A DNA stretch of 59,609 nt from Eubacterium sp. GTDB lineage: Bacteria; Bacillota; Clostridia; Lachnospirales; Lachnospiraceae. Every line of letters starts with the position of its first letter. The stretch's first letter is position 1. Shown in pieces: positions 43,189-50,703 of this stretch. The position numbers and the translations under genes were made by a program. The notes under the pieces were generated by a model. It was not told the origin of the DNA, ran no database searches, and saw only the letters and a list, made by a program, of their open reading frames with translations. The stretch spans positions 1-59,609 of the forward strand of contig JAILAR010000129.1 of NCBI GenBank assembly GCA_024681515.1, in the 5' to 3' direction.

Positions 43189-44889
43189 CTACATCTGCTC
43201 CACGCAGGTGATACCCAGCAGATCCAGTGCATCGCGGAGAACGCGGCGGGTGATATCCAGAAGGAGAACACGTGCATTTCGCTCTGCAGGATCTTCCACG
43301 TTGATCCGGTTCACGGTGTAATAGTGGTTGAAGGCCTGTGCCACGGCGATGGCAAATCTTGCAACCACCGAAGGCTCGTAGCGATTTGCCGCTTCCTTTA
43401 CGACTGCGGTGAAGCGGGAGAGCTCCTTCAGAAGTCCCATGGAGGCTTCATCCGTCAGGAAGCTTACATCCACATCCGCATTGGGATCATAGTCGGAAAC
43501 CTTGCGCAGGATGCTGGAGCAGCGTGCGTAGGTGTACTGAACGTAGGGACCGGTCTCGCCTTCGAAGTTAAGCAGGTGTTCCCAACGGAAGGATACGTCC
43601 TTGATCCGCTGATTGTACAGGTCGTTGAAGATCACGGCACCGACACCCACATGCTTTGCAACCTCGTCTTTGTCCTCCAGATCCGGATTCTTCTGTTCGA
43701 TGATCTCGCGGATCTTGGATACTGCTTCCAGAAGGATGTCCTCGGCAAAAATAACATTTCCGTCACGGGAGGAGAGCTTCTCACCACCCAGACTGACAAG
43801 TCCGTAGGGAATGTGGACCAGACCGTCCTTTGCCCATTCATTTCCCATAAGTTCGACGACCTTGAATACCTGACGGAAATGCAGCCGTTGTTCCTGGCCT
43901 GTGACGTAGAGGCATTTATCGAAATTGTAGTTTTCCTTGCGGTAGAAGATGGCTGCCAGATCACGGGTCGCGTAAATGGAGCTTCCGTCGTTCTTCAGGA
44001 TGAGACAGGGAGCCATGTCATATTCGGACAGATCCACGATCTTTGCCCCTTCGCTTTCGGAGAGAAGGCCGGCCTCTGTCACACGGCGGACAACATCGTC
44101 GGTCTTATCACGGTAGAAGCTTTCACCGGTGTAGTGATCGAACTCCATGCCCAGTAGCTTATAAGTGCGCTTAAATTCTTCCAGACTGATCTCCACGAAC
44201 CACTGCCAGATGGAAAGCGCTTCCTCATTTCCGCGTTCCATTTCCGCAAACCAGAAACGCGCTTCGTCCTCCAGCGCGGGATCCTTGTCGGCTTCCTGAT
44301 GGAAGAGTACGTAGAGCCGCATCAGCTCCTCGATACCCTTTGACTTAACGTCTTCTTCGGAGCCCCATTTCTTATAGGCCACGATCAGTTTGCCGAACTG
44401 TGTTCCCCAGTCGCCCAGGTGATTGATCCGCTCTACATGGTAACCCAGCTTGCTGTAGATCTTGTACAGCGAATTTCCGATGATGGTGGTACGGAGATGT
44501 CCCACGTGGAAGTTCTTTGCCACGTTGGGAGAGGAGTAGTCGATACAAATGGTGTGCCCCACGCCTTCCTCAGAGCTGCCAAGTTTTTCGTCCCGAACCT
44601 GCGAGAGGAGCGCCTCGGCAAAAACTTCTTTCTTAATAAAGAAGTTCAGATACGCGCCTGCCACGCGGACCTCCTGGATATACTCCGGAATGCCTGCACT
44701 TTCAATGGCGCCCTTGATCTCTGCTGCGATCATAGGCGGAGCTTTTCGCAGGGTCTTCGCCAGGCGGAAGCAGGGAAATGCATAGTCTCCCATATCCGGG
44801 GTGGGCGGGATCTCGATCAGTTCCGAGATCTCCTGCGCGGTGAGAGAGGGGAGATTGTCAGCAAGCAGGTTGATGATCTGTTCTTTCAT
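43189..44889 (-). CDS. argS: Arginyl-tRNA synthetase
   Basis: 566 aa. Charges tRNA-Arg. Class I synthetase: HVGHLRTTIIGNSLYK is the HIGH region and KLSSRDGN replaces the KMSKS loop, as is common in ArgRS. An N-terminal Add-1 domain and a C-terminal DALR-type anticodon-binding domain (FTAVVKEAANRYEPSVVARF) are present. Length is normal. The gene lies between a kinase-like gene and the tandem repeat. Confidence 0.96.
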   Translation of the reverse strand: MKEQIINLLADNLPSLTAQEISELIEIPPTPDMGDYAFPCFRLAKTLRKAPPMIAAEIKGAIESAGIPEYIQEVRVAGAYLNFFIKKEVFAEALLSQVRDEKLGSSEEGVGHTICIDYSSPNVAKNFHVGHLRTTIIGNSLYKIYSKLGYHVERINHLGDWGTQFGKLIVAYKKWGSEEDVKSKGIEELMRLYVLFHQEADKDPALEDEARFWFAEMERGNEEALSIWQWFVEISLEEFKRTYKLLGMEFDHYTGESFYRDKTDDVVRRVTEAGLLSESEGAKIVDLSEYDMAPCLILKNDGSSIYATRDLAAIFYRKENYNFDKCLYVTGQEQRLHFRQVFKVVELMGNEWAKDGLVHIPYGLVSLGGEKLSSRDGNVIFAEDILLEAVSKIREIIEQKNPDLEDKDEVAKHVGVGAVIFNDLYNQRIKDVSFRWEHLLNFEGETGPYVQYTYARCSSILRKVSDYDPNADVDVSFLTDEASMGLLKELSRFTAVVKEAANRYEPSVVARFAIAVAQAFNHYYTVNRINVEDPAERNARVLLLDITRRVLRDALDLLGITCVEQM

Positions 44890-44944
44890 GATTGAATGCC
44901 TTTCATTTCTTGATTTGTCTGTTTATAATGATGCCGGCTCTGCA

Positions 44945-46063
44945 CTATACCGGCAGCGTGAATCGCATCGTAGTACCGTGATCCTTGGATCCGGTGAGTT
45001 GCATACGGCCGCCCAACAGGAAGAGTGTTTCCTCTGCGCGGTGCAGACTGCTGTACCAGGGAGCGGCCTGCATCACATTTCCCGGAATGCCGATACCGTT
45101 GTCACTGATGAAGACATCGGCTACGGAACCGTTCACCTGCACGCGGAAGCGGATCTGATTGGCGTCCGAGTGTCGGACGATATTATCAAAGGCCGCTTCA
45201 ATGATGCGGATCAGTGTGAGCGTTCGGATGTAAGGGATCACCTGGGATTCATTCCGAACCTGAACGGAAGATTCCAGAACATATTCCGGGTGTTGATCGC
45301 GGAATCGCATGATCCAGGTGTCCAGGATGGAGCCGATGGGCTGTTTTTCATCGAAGCCGGGTTCGATCCGGGTGAGCTGTGCCTGAAGCGTGGACAGGAT
45401 CTGCTCATTTTGTGTTTCGAATTCATCCAGCATGAGTTGTGCCTGACGGGGATCCGTGGTAAGGAATTTCCTCAGAGTCTGCAGACGGTGCGTCTGGCTG
45501 GAAAGGGGAATCCGGACACGTTTGTCCAGAACGGTTGCCAGATAAGTTTTATCAAATGCGTCCAGCAGAAGGATCTGTTCTCCGTGTTTGCTGAGATCCT
45601 CCGGCGGCGTCTCGTCCGTTTCCAGAAATTCAAAGCCTTCATCGTCGGAATCATCTTCCTGAAATGCAGGATCGTGACTCAACTGGGCAGCAGACAGCTG
45701 GGCAATGTGGAGATTTTTCAGATGGTTTTCCGTCTCGCGGATCAGGGCCTCGGCTTCTGCTTTCCTCTGTTCCAGCGCTTCTTTCCGGGTGGTGAGAGCA
45801 TTGATCTTCTCCTCCAGCTCGGTTTCCTTTCGGGTAGCCGGATCGTCAGCGGGAATCGGACTGAACACATTTTTCTTGTGGTTCCGGTTCATGGCATACA
45901 GGTTTTTGGTCCGAAGGCATTCATCCAGACGGATGTTTAACTCGAAGAGTTCCGTCTTTACTTCCTGAAGTTGGGACATTGCGTCAGCATGTACCCGATT
46001 GAAATGCTTTCGGATCTCACCGGTGGATTTCATGATCGCAGACAGTTGTTCCTTCTTGTCCAT
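44945..46063 (-). CDS. Soluble histidine-kinase-like ATPase
   Basis: 372 aa from ATG 46063, with AAGGAAG 5 bases upstream. No membrane helix. The first ~140 residues look coiled-coil (ELEEKINALTTRKEALEQRK), followed by an acidic linker. The C-terminal ~110 residues form an HATPase_c domain: IIEAAFDNIVRHSDANQIRF (N box), ISDNGIGIPG (G1) and HGTTMRF. No clear phospho-acceptor H-box is visible and no response regulator is adjacent. It may be a DegS-like kinase with a divergent acceptor or a non-kinase ATPase. Confidence 0.7.
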   Translation of the reverse strand: MDKKEQLSAIMKSTGEIRKHFNRVHADAMSQLQEVKTELFELNIRLDECLRTKNLYAMNRNHKKNVFSPIPADDPATRKETELEEKINALTTRKEALEQRKAEAEALIRETENHLKNLHIAQLSAAQLSHDPAFQEDDSDDEGFEFLETDETPPEDLSKHGEQILLLDAFDKTYLATVLDKRVRIPLSSQTHRLQTLRKFLTTDPRQAQLMLDEFETQNEQILSTLQAQLTRIEPGFDEKQPIGSILDTWIMRFRDQHPEYVLESSVQVRNESQVIPYIRTLTLIRIIEAAFDNIVRHSDANQIRFRVQVNGSVADVFISDNGIGIPGNVMQAAPWYSSLHRAEETLFLLGGRMQLTGSKDHGTTMRFTLPV

Positions 46064-46217
46064 GGTTGCTTCCTTTCCCATTCCCGGCATGGGGGTGAGG
46101 TGTTATACGCGACAGGCGTGTCAGTTGGCTTCGTTGATCGGTATGAGGCGGAGCCGGTTACTATGTCTTGCAGGTTGCCCTTGATTGATCTCCGGTTGTC
46201 ATTAACTGACCGCCGGA

Positions 46218-48038
46218 TCAGCCTTCATCGATCACATCGTCAATCCCGTTATCGGCAGGTTTCTTTGTGTTTCGAGGGGCGGTCCGATTTACGGAGCTGC
46301 CGGAGCTTTTCTCTGCCGACTTTTTGGGACTGCGCTCCCCGGTGTCTTCGAGCTCATCGATGGTCATTTCCGAAATCGGTTTTGCGTCCGGTTTTACAGT
46401 GGATCTCTCGGAAGCTTCTGCCGGCTTCCTGGGAGTACGTTCCCCTGTGTCTTCGATGCCGTCATCGGTAGGAGGCTTCTCCCTGGGGACCTTCGGTCGG
46501 GGCATCCCCTCACCGGAGTCCTCCAGCTGCCGGAGGGCTTCTCTGGCTTTCTTCCTCTCCTCGGCCTCTCTTACAGCCTCGGGATCGATAGCGGGAACCG
46601 GTCCGTCACCGAAATAACGGCTGATATTCGCGCGCCGTGTTTTCTTCATGTGAGCAGCCAGTATTACTAGAATGCAAACGGCCATTGCGACGCCGATACA
46701 GATCAGGAGCCGTGGGACGGAGTCCTCGATCACGGATTGCAGGATCTCGGAGCGTGTGGCTGGGAGTTCTGCTTTGCCGTCTGTGCGGAGGCGTTCCTCC
46801 GGGCCAAGTGCCGCCAGATCTGCCAGGTCTGCGTCCATTTCCGTCCGGTCGATGCGGATCGGGATGGAGGCAAGTGTCCGGTTTTGAAATGAGAGCCGGA
46901 GCTCACCGGCAGTCATTTTGTATTTGTCATATTGGAAGGATATCTGTTTTTGGATATCGTCTGTGGATACGGAGCTTCGGGTATAAAGCGAGAGGGAAGT
47001 GTCCACACTGTATTCCGGAAGCGCGTGGGTCAGCCGGGCGTAATAGTTTTCCAGGACCACGTCACCGAGGCCGCCTTTGGAATCTGTTTGATCGGAACCG
47101 TTTTCATCGTATTCTTCCAAATTAAATCCCTCTAACGGATGGATCCTGTGATATTCTTCAAAGCAGAACTCCAGCAGATTTTTGGAATCCGTAAACCGGT
47201 CATACTGGCCGGGGCAGTGGAAGACGACGGATACCAGCCGGCGTCCGTATTTCTCCGCAAATGCCACCATGCAATTTCCCGCCTCTTCGGTGTAACCGGT
47301 CTTTCCGCCGGTACAGTATTCGTAGTAAACGTCCGTCACATCATACAGCAGATAGTTTGTGGTCCAAAGCTCGCGTTCCTCAGCCATGTTCGTGGCCGGG
47401 ATCCAGTAAGCCGGCGTGCCGAGGATATCGCGGATGCGGGAGCGGCCGTAAGCTGCGCGGGCGATCAGTGCCATGTCGTAAGCAGTGGTATAATGCTGCG
47501 GATCCGGAAGACCGTTGGCATTTACAAAATGCGTATCCTTGCAGCCCAGAGCCTTTGCGGTCTCGTTCATCTTAGTTGCAAAGTTCGGGATAGTGCCGGC
47601 TACGGCCATGGCGAGGACGTTGGCGGCGTCATTTGCCGAGGGTAGCAGCAGAGCGTAGAGCAGATCACTGACGGGCATGGTCTCTCCCGGAGAGAGCCAG
47701 ATCCGGACGGCATCATAAGAGATTCCTTCCAGCGCACCGTCCTTTACGGTGATCACATCGGAAGGATTCAGATTGTCCACTGCCAGGATCGCGGTCAGCA
47801 GCTTTGTGGTGCTGGCCGGCTCTGCCCGTTTGTGGCAGTCCTTTTCATACAGGATATCCCCGGTATCCATGTCCATGACGATGGCTGTGGTACCCGTGAT
47901 CTCGGGTGCGTCCGACGGAACGAAGGAGCCGCCGAGGACGGATTCATTTCCGGGGATCGTATCCGGCTCTGCTGCCTGTACCGGAAACGGCACCAGGAGC
48001 AGAATGCATAGCATCAGAATTAAAAAACGACGTTTCAC
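46218..48038 (-). CDS. D-alanyl-D-alanine carboxypeptidase (S11) with a long cytoplasmic tail
   Basis: 606 aa starting at GTG 48038, with GGAG upstream. A signal peptide (FLILMLCILLLVPFPVQA) exports the catalytic domain, with ASTTK (Ser 76), PSAND (134-136 SAN) and GGKTG (246-248). It trims terminal D-Ala from peptidoglycan stems. Instead of the usual amphipathic anchor it has a membrane helix (LLICIGVAMAVCILVILAAH) and a ~140-residue polar tail. The tail has two EDTGER-(T/S)P-(R/K)K repeats and ends in DNGIDDVIDEG. The tail would face the cytoplasm and is unlike standard DacA. Confidence 0.88.
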   Translation of the reverse strand: MKRRFLILMLCILLLVPFPVQAAEPDTIPGNESVLGGSFVPSDAPEITGTTAIVMDMDTGDILYEKDCHKRAEPASTTKLLTAILAVDNLNPSDVITVKDGALEGISYDAVRIWLSPGETMPVSDLLYALLLPSANDAANVLAMAVAGTIPNFATKMNETAKALGCKDTHFVNANGLPDPQHYTTAYDMALIARAAYGRSRIRDILGTPAYWIPATNMAEERELWTTNYLLYDVTDVYYEYCTGGKTGYTEEAGNCMVAFAEKYGRRLVSVVFHCPGQYDRFTDSKNLLEFCFEEYHRIHPLEGFNLEEYDENGSDQTDSKGGLGDVVLENYYARLTHALPEYSVDTSLSLYTRSSVSTDDIQKQISFQYDKYKMTAGELRLSFQNRTLASIPIRIDRTEMDADLADLAALGPEERLRTDGKAELPATRSEILQSVIEDSVPRLLICIGVAMAVCILVILAAHMKKTRRANISRYFGDGPVPAIDPEAVREAEERKKAREALRQLEDSGEGMPRPKVPREKPPTDDGIEDTGERTPRKPAEASERSTVKPDAKPISEMTIDELEDTGERSPKKSAEKSSGSSVNRTAPRNTKKPADNGIDDVIDEG

Positions 48039-48216
48039 TTTTATCTCCAGACCGGCGAAACATACGCTCTGCCGGCTCCTAATATTTGAATCCGAAAAAG
48101 CTTCTGCATTAAATCAGTTCATAAATCAGTTCATGGTGTCAGCCATGTAGACACACTTCTCTATATTTTGCCATAAAAATAAGGAAAAGACAAGTGCGCC
48201 CTGCTGTTTTCACGAT

Positions 48217-48510
48217 ATGCCGAATATGTTATTGACGGGAACATATGGTATAGAATACAATAAATTCAGATATGAGCGGATTTTAGATGAATACTCCACA
48301 GTGGAATGGGTACGTAACAGCAAAGGCTATTACCTTGATGAAAAAGGCGTTTATGACGAGTCTGCGCAGGTATCCTGGCATAAGACAAAAGACGGCAGGT
48401 GGTGGTACGGCAATTCCAAGTGGTATGCGAAGGGTCAGAGTTACACGATCGATGGCAAGTGGTATAACTTCGATGAGGGCGGTTATATGATCGAGTACGA
48501 CGAGGACTAA
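48217..48510 (+). pseudogene. Cell-wall-binding repeat fragment
   Basis: 97 aa or less, with no signal peptide and no good ribosome site. The second half is one CW_binding repeat block: WHKTKDGRWWYGNSKWYAKG and DGKWYNFDEGGYM. The first half is also Tyr-rich but degraded. It resembles the C-terminal or middle part of the protein at 12296, so it is best read as a gene remnant. A terminator follows, as if the original 3' end survives. Confidence 0.6.
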
Positions 48511-48517
48511 AATGTAT

Positions 48518-48549
48518 AAAGAGTCGTTCACTCGAACGGCTCTTTTCAT
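48518..48549 (+). terminator. Terminator after the cell-wall-binding fragment
   Basis: AAAGAGTCGTT pairs with AACGGCTCTTTT around CACTCG, followed by CATTT. Confidence 0.75.
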
Positions 48550-48613
48550 TTGCGCGATATGGCCGGCAAATGCGCGAAGGTTGCTTTTTTCGGGGGACTG
48601 GCGTATACTATGC

Positions 48614-48645
48614 GCGAGTAATGAGCCATGCACGCATGGCTCAAA
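48614..48645. repeat. GCGCGAGYAATGARCCATGC hairpin
   Basis: GAGCCATGC and GCATGGCTC pair around two bases. The left side matches the start of the nested element at 30301, so it is a short member of that family. Confidence 0.6.
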
Positions 48646-48737
48646 TTAAACGAAGTATGGAAAAAGAATCATAGAGCGCGGACTAAAATCGGAATAATAA
48701 AGTGTGAAAACAATGATTACGCGCGAAATGATTCGCA

Positions 48738-48773
48738 ACGGAGCGCCGAAAGGCGCGAAGTATGGAATCGAGG
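48738..48773 (+). repeat. Dispersed repeat A, copy before trmB
   Basis: ACGGAGCGCC-GAAA-GGCGCGAAGTATGGAATC is followed by GAGG, the trmB ribosome site, with a 4-base spacer to ATG. Confidence 0.8.
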
Positions 48774-48777
48774 CAAT

Positions 48778-49431
48778 ATGCGTCTTAGAAATATACCCGG
48801 ATCACGGGAAGTGATTGCTGAAAATGAATATGTGGTCCATGACGAGCAGAGTTACAAGGGTCACTGGAATGAGGTCTTCGGAAATGATCATCCGCTTCAT
48901 GTGGAGATCGGAATGGGAAAGGGCAGTTTTCTTATGGAAATGGCCCGGCTGCATCCGGAGATCAACTATCTTGGGATCGAGAAATATTCCAGCGTTCTGC
49001 TGCGTGCCATTGAGAAGCGGGAGGAAGCACCGGAGCTGACAAACCTTCGGTTTATCCGCATGGATGCAGAGGAGATCGAGGAGGTTTTCGCACCGGGAGA
49101 GATCGGATACATCTATCTCAATTTTTCCGACCCGTGGCCGAAGGCCCGGCACGCAAAGCACCGTCTGACCTCCGACCGGTTTCTGGAGCGTTATGCACGG
49201 CTCCTGGCCCCGGAGGGAGGCGTGACCTTTAAGACGGATAATGTGGATCTCTTTGATTTTTCCGTGGAATCCGCAGAGGCCTGTGGCTGGGAGCAGATCG
49301 CTGTCAGTCGGGATCTGCACAAGAGTCCCTATGCAGAGGGAAATGTGATGACCGAGTACGAGCGAAAGTTCGCAGGTCTTGGGAATAAGATCTGTATGAT
49401 GCAGATCCGGCCGCCCCAAAAAGAGCAGTAA
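48778..49431 (+). CDS. trmB: tRNA (guanine46-N7)-methyltransferase
   Basis: 217 aa from ATG 48778; the longer open frame reads through repeat A. SAM-dependent enzyme methylating G46 in the variable loop of tRNAs. VEIGMGKGSFLMEMA is the SAM loop, and NFSDPWPKARHAKHRLT is the TrmB signature, with TDNVDLFDFS and VMTEYERKF following. A tRNA-Lys gene lies 175 bases downstream. Confidence 0.95.
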   Translation: MRLRNIPGSREVIAENEYVVHDEQSYKGHWNEVFGNDHPLHVEIGMGKGSFLMEMARLHPEINYLGIEKYSSVLLRAIEKREEAPELTNLRFIRMDAEEIEEVFAPGEIGYIYLNFSDPWPKARHAKHRLTSDRFLERYARLLAPEGGVTFKTDNVDLFDFSVESAEACGWEQIAVSRDLHKSPYAEGNVMTEYERKFAGLGNKICMMQIRPPQKEQ

Positions 49432-49526
49432 AATACTTAAAAGATGTGAACAATCTGTAAATAATGTATAATTTTTTGCTCAATTTTGTGCAACCTTCCA
49501 AAAATGGCAAACAAGTCAAAAATGGG

Positions 49527-49555
49527 TTGAAAATCGAAAATCATTGTAATATAAT
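49527..49555 (+). promoter_or_regulatory. Promoter of the tRNA-Lys gene
   Basis: TTGAAA and TATAAT are 17 bases apart, about 50 bases before the tRNA. Confidence 0.8.
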
Positions 49556-49605
49556 CAGTGAGTATCTTGAAGGGGACATCCTGAGAGATGCACTGAAATA
49601 TATAC

Positions 49606-49678
49606 GGGCTGCTAGCTCATTTGGTAGAGCACCTGACTCTTAATCAGGGTGTGCGGGGTTCGAGCCCCCGGCGGCCCA
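49606..49678 (+). tRNA. tRNA-Lys (anticodon CTT)
   Basis: 73 bases. Acceptor stem GGGCTGC/GCGGCCC, D arm GCTC...GAGC, anticodon stem CCTGA/TCAGG with loop CTCTTAA giving anticodon CTT, and T arm around GGTTCGAGC. CCA is not encoded. It reads AAG codons. Confidence 0.95.
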
Positions 49679-49683
49679 CACAG

Positions 49684-49727
49684 GAGGGCTGAGGACTTAG
49701 CTTATGCTAGGCCTTTGGCTCTTTTTA
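49684..49727 (+). terminator. Probable terminator after tRNA-Lys
   Basis: GAGGGCTGAGG...CTTAGC pairs imperfectly with GCTAGGCCT...GGCTC, followed by TTTTT. Confidence 0.6.
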
Positions 49728-49736
49728 CGTGTTCCC

Positions 49737-49965
49737 CCCGAGGCATGCACATGCGTTGCATGTGCGGAATAATACAAAAGGACACCTTCGTGCTCGCACG
49801 AAAAGGTGTCCTTTTGTATTATTCGCTCATGTGCCGGAGGCACATGTATATGCCGAGTGGCGCGATATCGACGGGCGCTGCACGCCGGTGGCGTGCGTTA
49901 AGCGCCGAGTCGACCAAGCCGGCAGGCGCGACCGCGAAGCATCCGGAGATACGCGTAAAGCCCTA
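49737..49965. repeat. Complex inverted-repeat element before the peroxidase gene
   Basis: GCACATGC/GCATGTGC hairpin, then a 22-bp perfect stem (GAATAATACAAAAGGACACC arm) around a CGTGCTCGCACG loop, then CATGTGCC/GGCACATG, then CGGGCGCTGCACGCC/GGCGTGCGTTAAGCGCC. The GCGCGATATCGACGG word links it to 30301-30477. The stretch holds an open frame, but composition and pairing show it is not coding. Confidence 0.7.
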
Positions 49966-49974
49966 AAATCCATC

Positions 49975-50003
49975 TTGACAAAATACATTGCGTGCAATAT
50001 AAT
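49975..50003 (+). promoter_or_regulatory. Promoter of the glutathione peroxidase gene with a central inverted repeat
   Basis: TTGACA and TATAAT are 17 bases apart. ATTGC-GT-GCAAT (49987-49998) fills the spacer, a position suited to repressor control. Confidence 0.8.
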
Positions 50004-50058
50004 CTTATCAAAGATAACTCGACCCCCACCACCCATTTCAGAAAAGGAGAACAGGCGT

Positions 50059-50604
50059 ATGAAAACAGTTTATGATTTTACGGTAAAAGACAGACAGGGA
50101 CAGGACGTGAGCCTGTCACAGTATCAGGGAAAGCTTCTGCTGATCGTGAATACGGCTACCGGCTGTGGCTTTACGCCGCAATATGATCCGTTGGAGTCTA
50201 TGTACAGGGACTTCCGCGAGAAGGGTTTTGAGATCCTGGATTTCCCCTGCAATCAGTTTGCGGATCAGGCCCCCGGCGATGATGCCCAGATTCATGAATT
50301 CTGTACCATGAAATTCGGAACAGAGTTTCCTCGTTTTGCGAAGATCGATGTAAACGGTGAGACGGCAGATCCGCTCTTTGCCTTTCTTGCAACGGAGAAG
50401 CCTTTTGAGGGCTTCGGCAAGGGACTGAAGAATGCGGCGCTGAAGAAATTCTCAAACATGAACAACAGGAAATTCGGTGACAAGGCCTATATCAAGTGGA
50501 ATTTCACCAAGTTCCTGATCGACCGGGAGGGAAAGGTCATCGCACGGTTTGAACCAACGATGCCTGTGAACGAGGTTTGGGAGATCGTAGCGGCGAATCT
50601 GTGA
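50059..50604 (+). CDS. Glutathione peroxidase family (Cys type)
   Basis: 181 aa from ATG 50059 with AAAGGAG upstream. Reduces peroxides; in anaerobes the Cys form usually uses thioredoxin. VNTATGCGFTPQY holds the peroxidatic Cys 36, DFPCNQF the active-site Gln region, FCTMKFG the likely resolving Cys 82 and IKWNFTKFLID the active-site Trp-Asn. All catalytic positions are intact. A strong promoter with a palindrome lies just upstream. Confidence 0.93.
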   Translation: MKTVYDFTVKDRQGQDVSLSQYQGKLLLIVNTATGCGFTPQYDPLESMYRDFREKGFEILDFPCNQFADQAPGDDAQIHEFCTMKFGTEFPRFAKIDVNGETADPLFAFLATEKPFEGFGKGLKNAALKKFSNMNNRKFGDKAYIKWNFTKFLIDREGKVIARFEPTMPVNEVWEIVAANL

Positions 50605-50614
50605 CATTATTTCC

Positions 50615-50644
50615 TTGTTACACTTCCTTCGAATATGGTATCAT
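50615..50644 (+). promoter_or_regulatory. Candidate promoter of the sensor/cyclase gene
   Basis: TTGTTA and TATCAT are 18 bases apart. An ATCAC/GTGAT hairpin lies in the presumed leader before the start at 50704. Confidence 0.5.
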
Positions 50645-50703
50645 AAAGCCATGGTATGCGTAGCGTGCGCTATCACAGAACACTACGTGATCGGAGAGAA
50701 GGT

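Noticed and set aside
43027-44157. 376-aa plus-strand frame across the tandem repeat and argS
   Set aside because: Its first part is translated tandem repeat and the rest is antisense to argS, which has full catalytic motifs.
44801-45940. 379-aa plus-strand frame opposite the kinase-like gene
   Set aside because: Antisense to a gene with ATPase motifs and a good ribosome site; no motif of its own.
49729-50058. N-terminal extension of the glutathione peroxidase frame
   Set aside because: The extension lies in inverted repeats and upstream of a clear promoter and ribosome site; the family start is at 50059.
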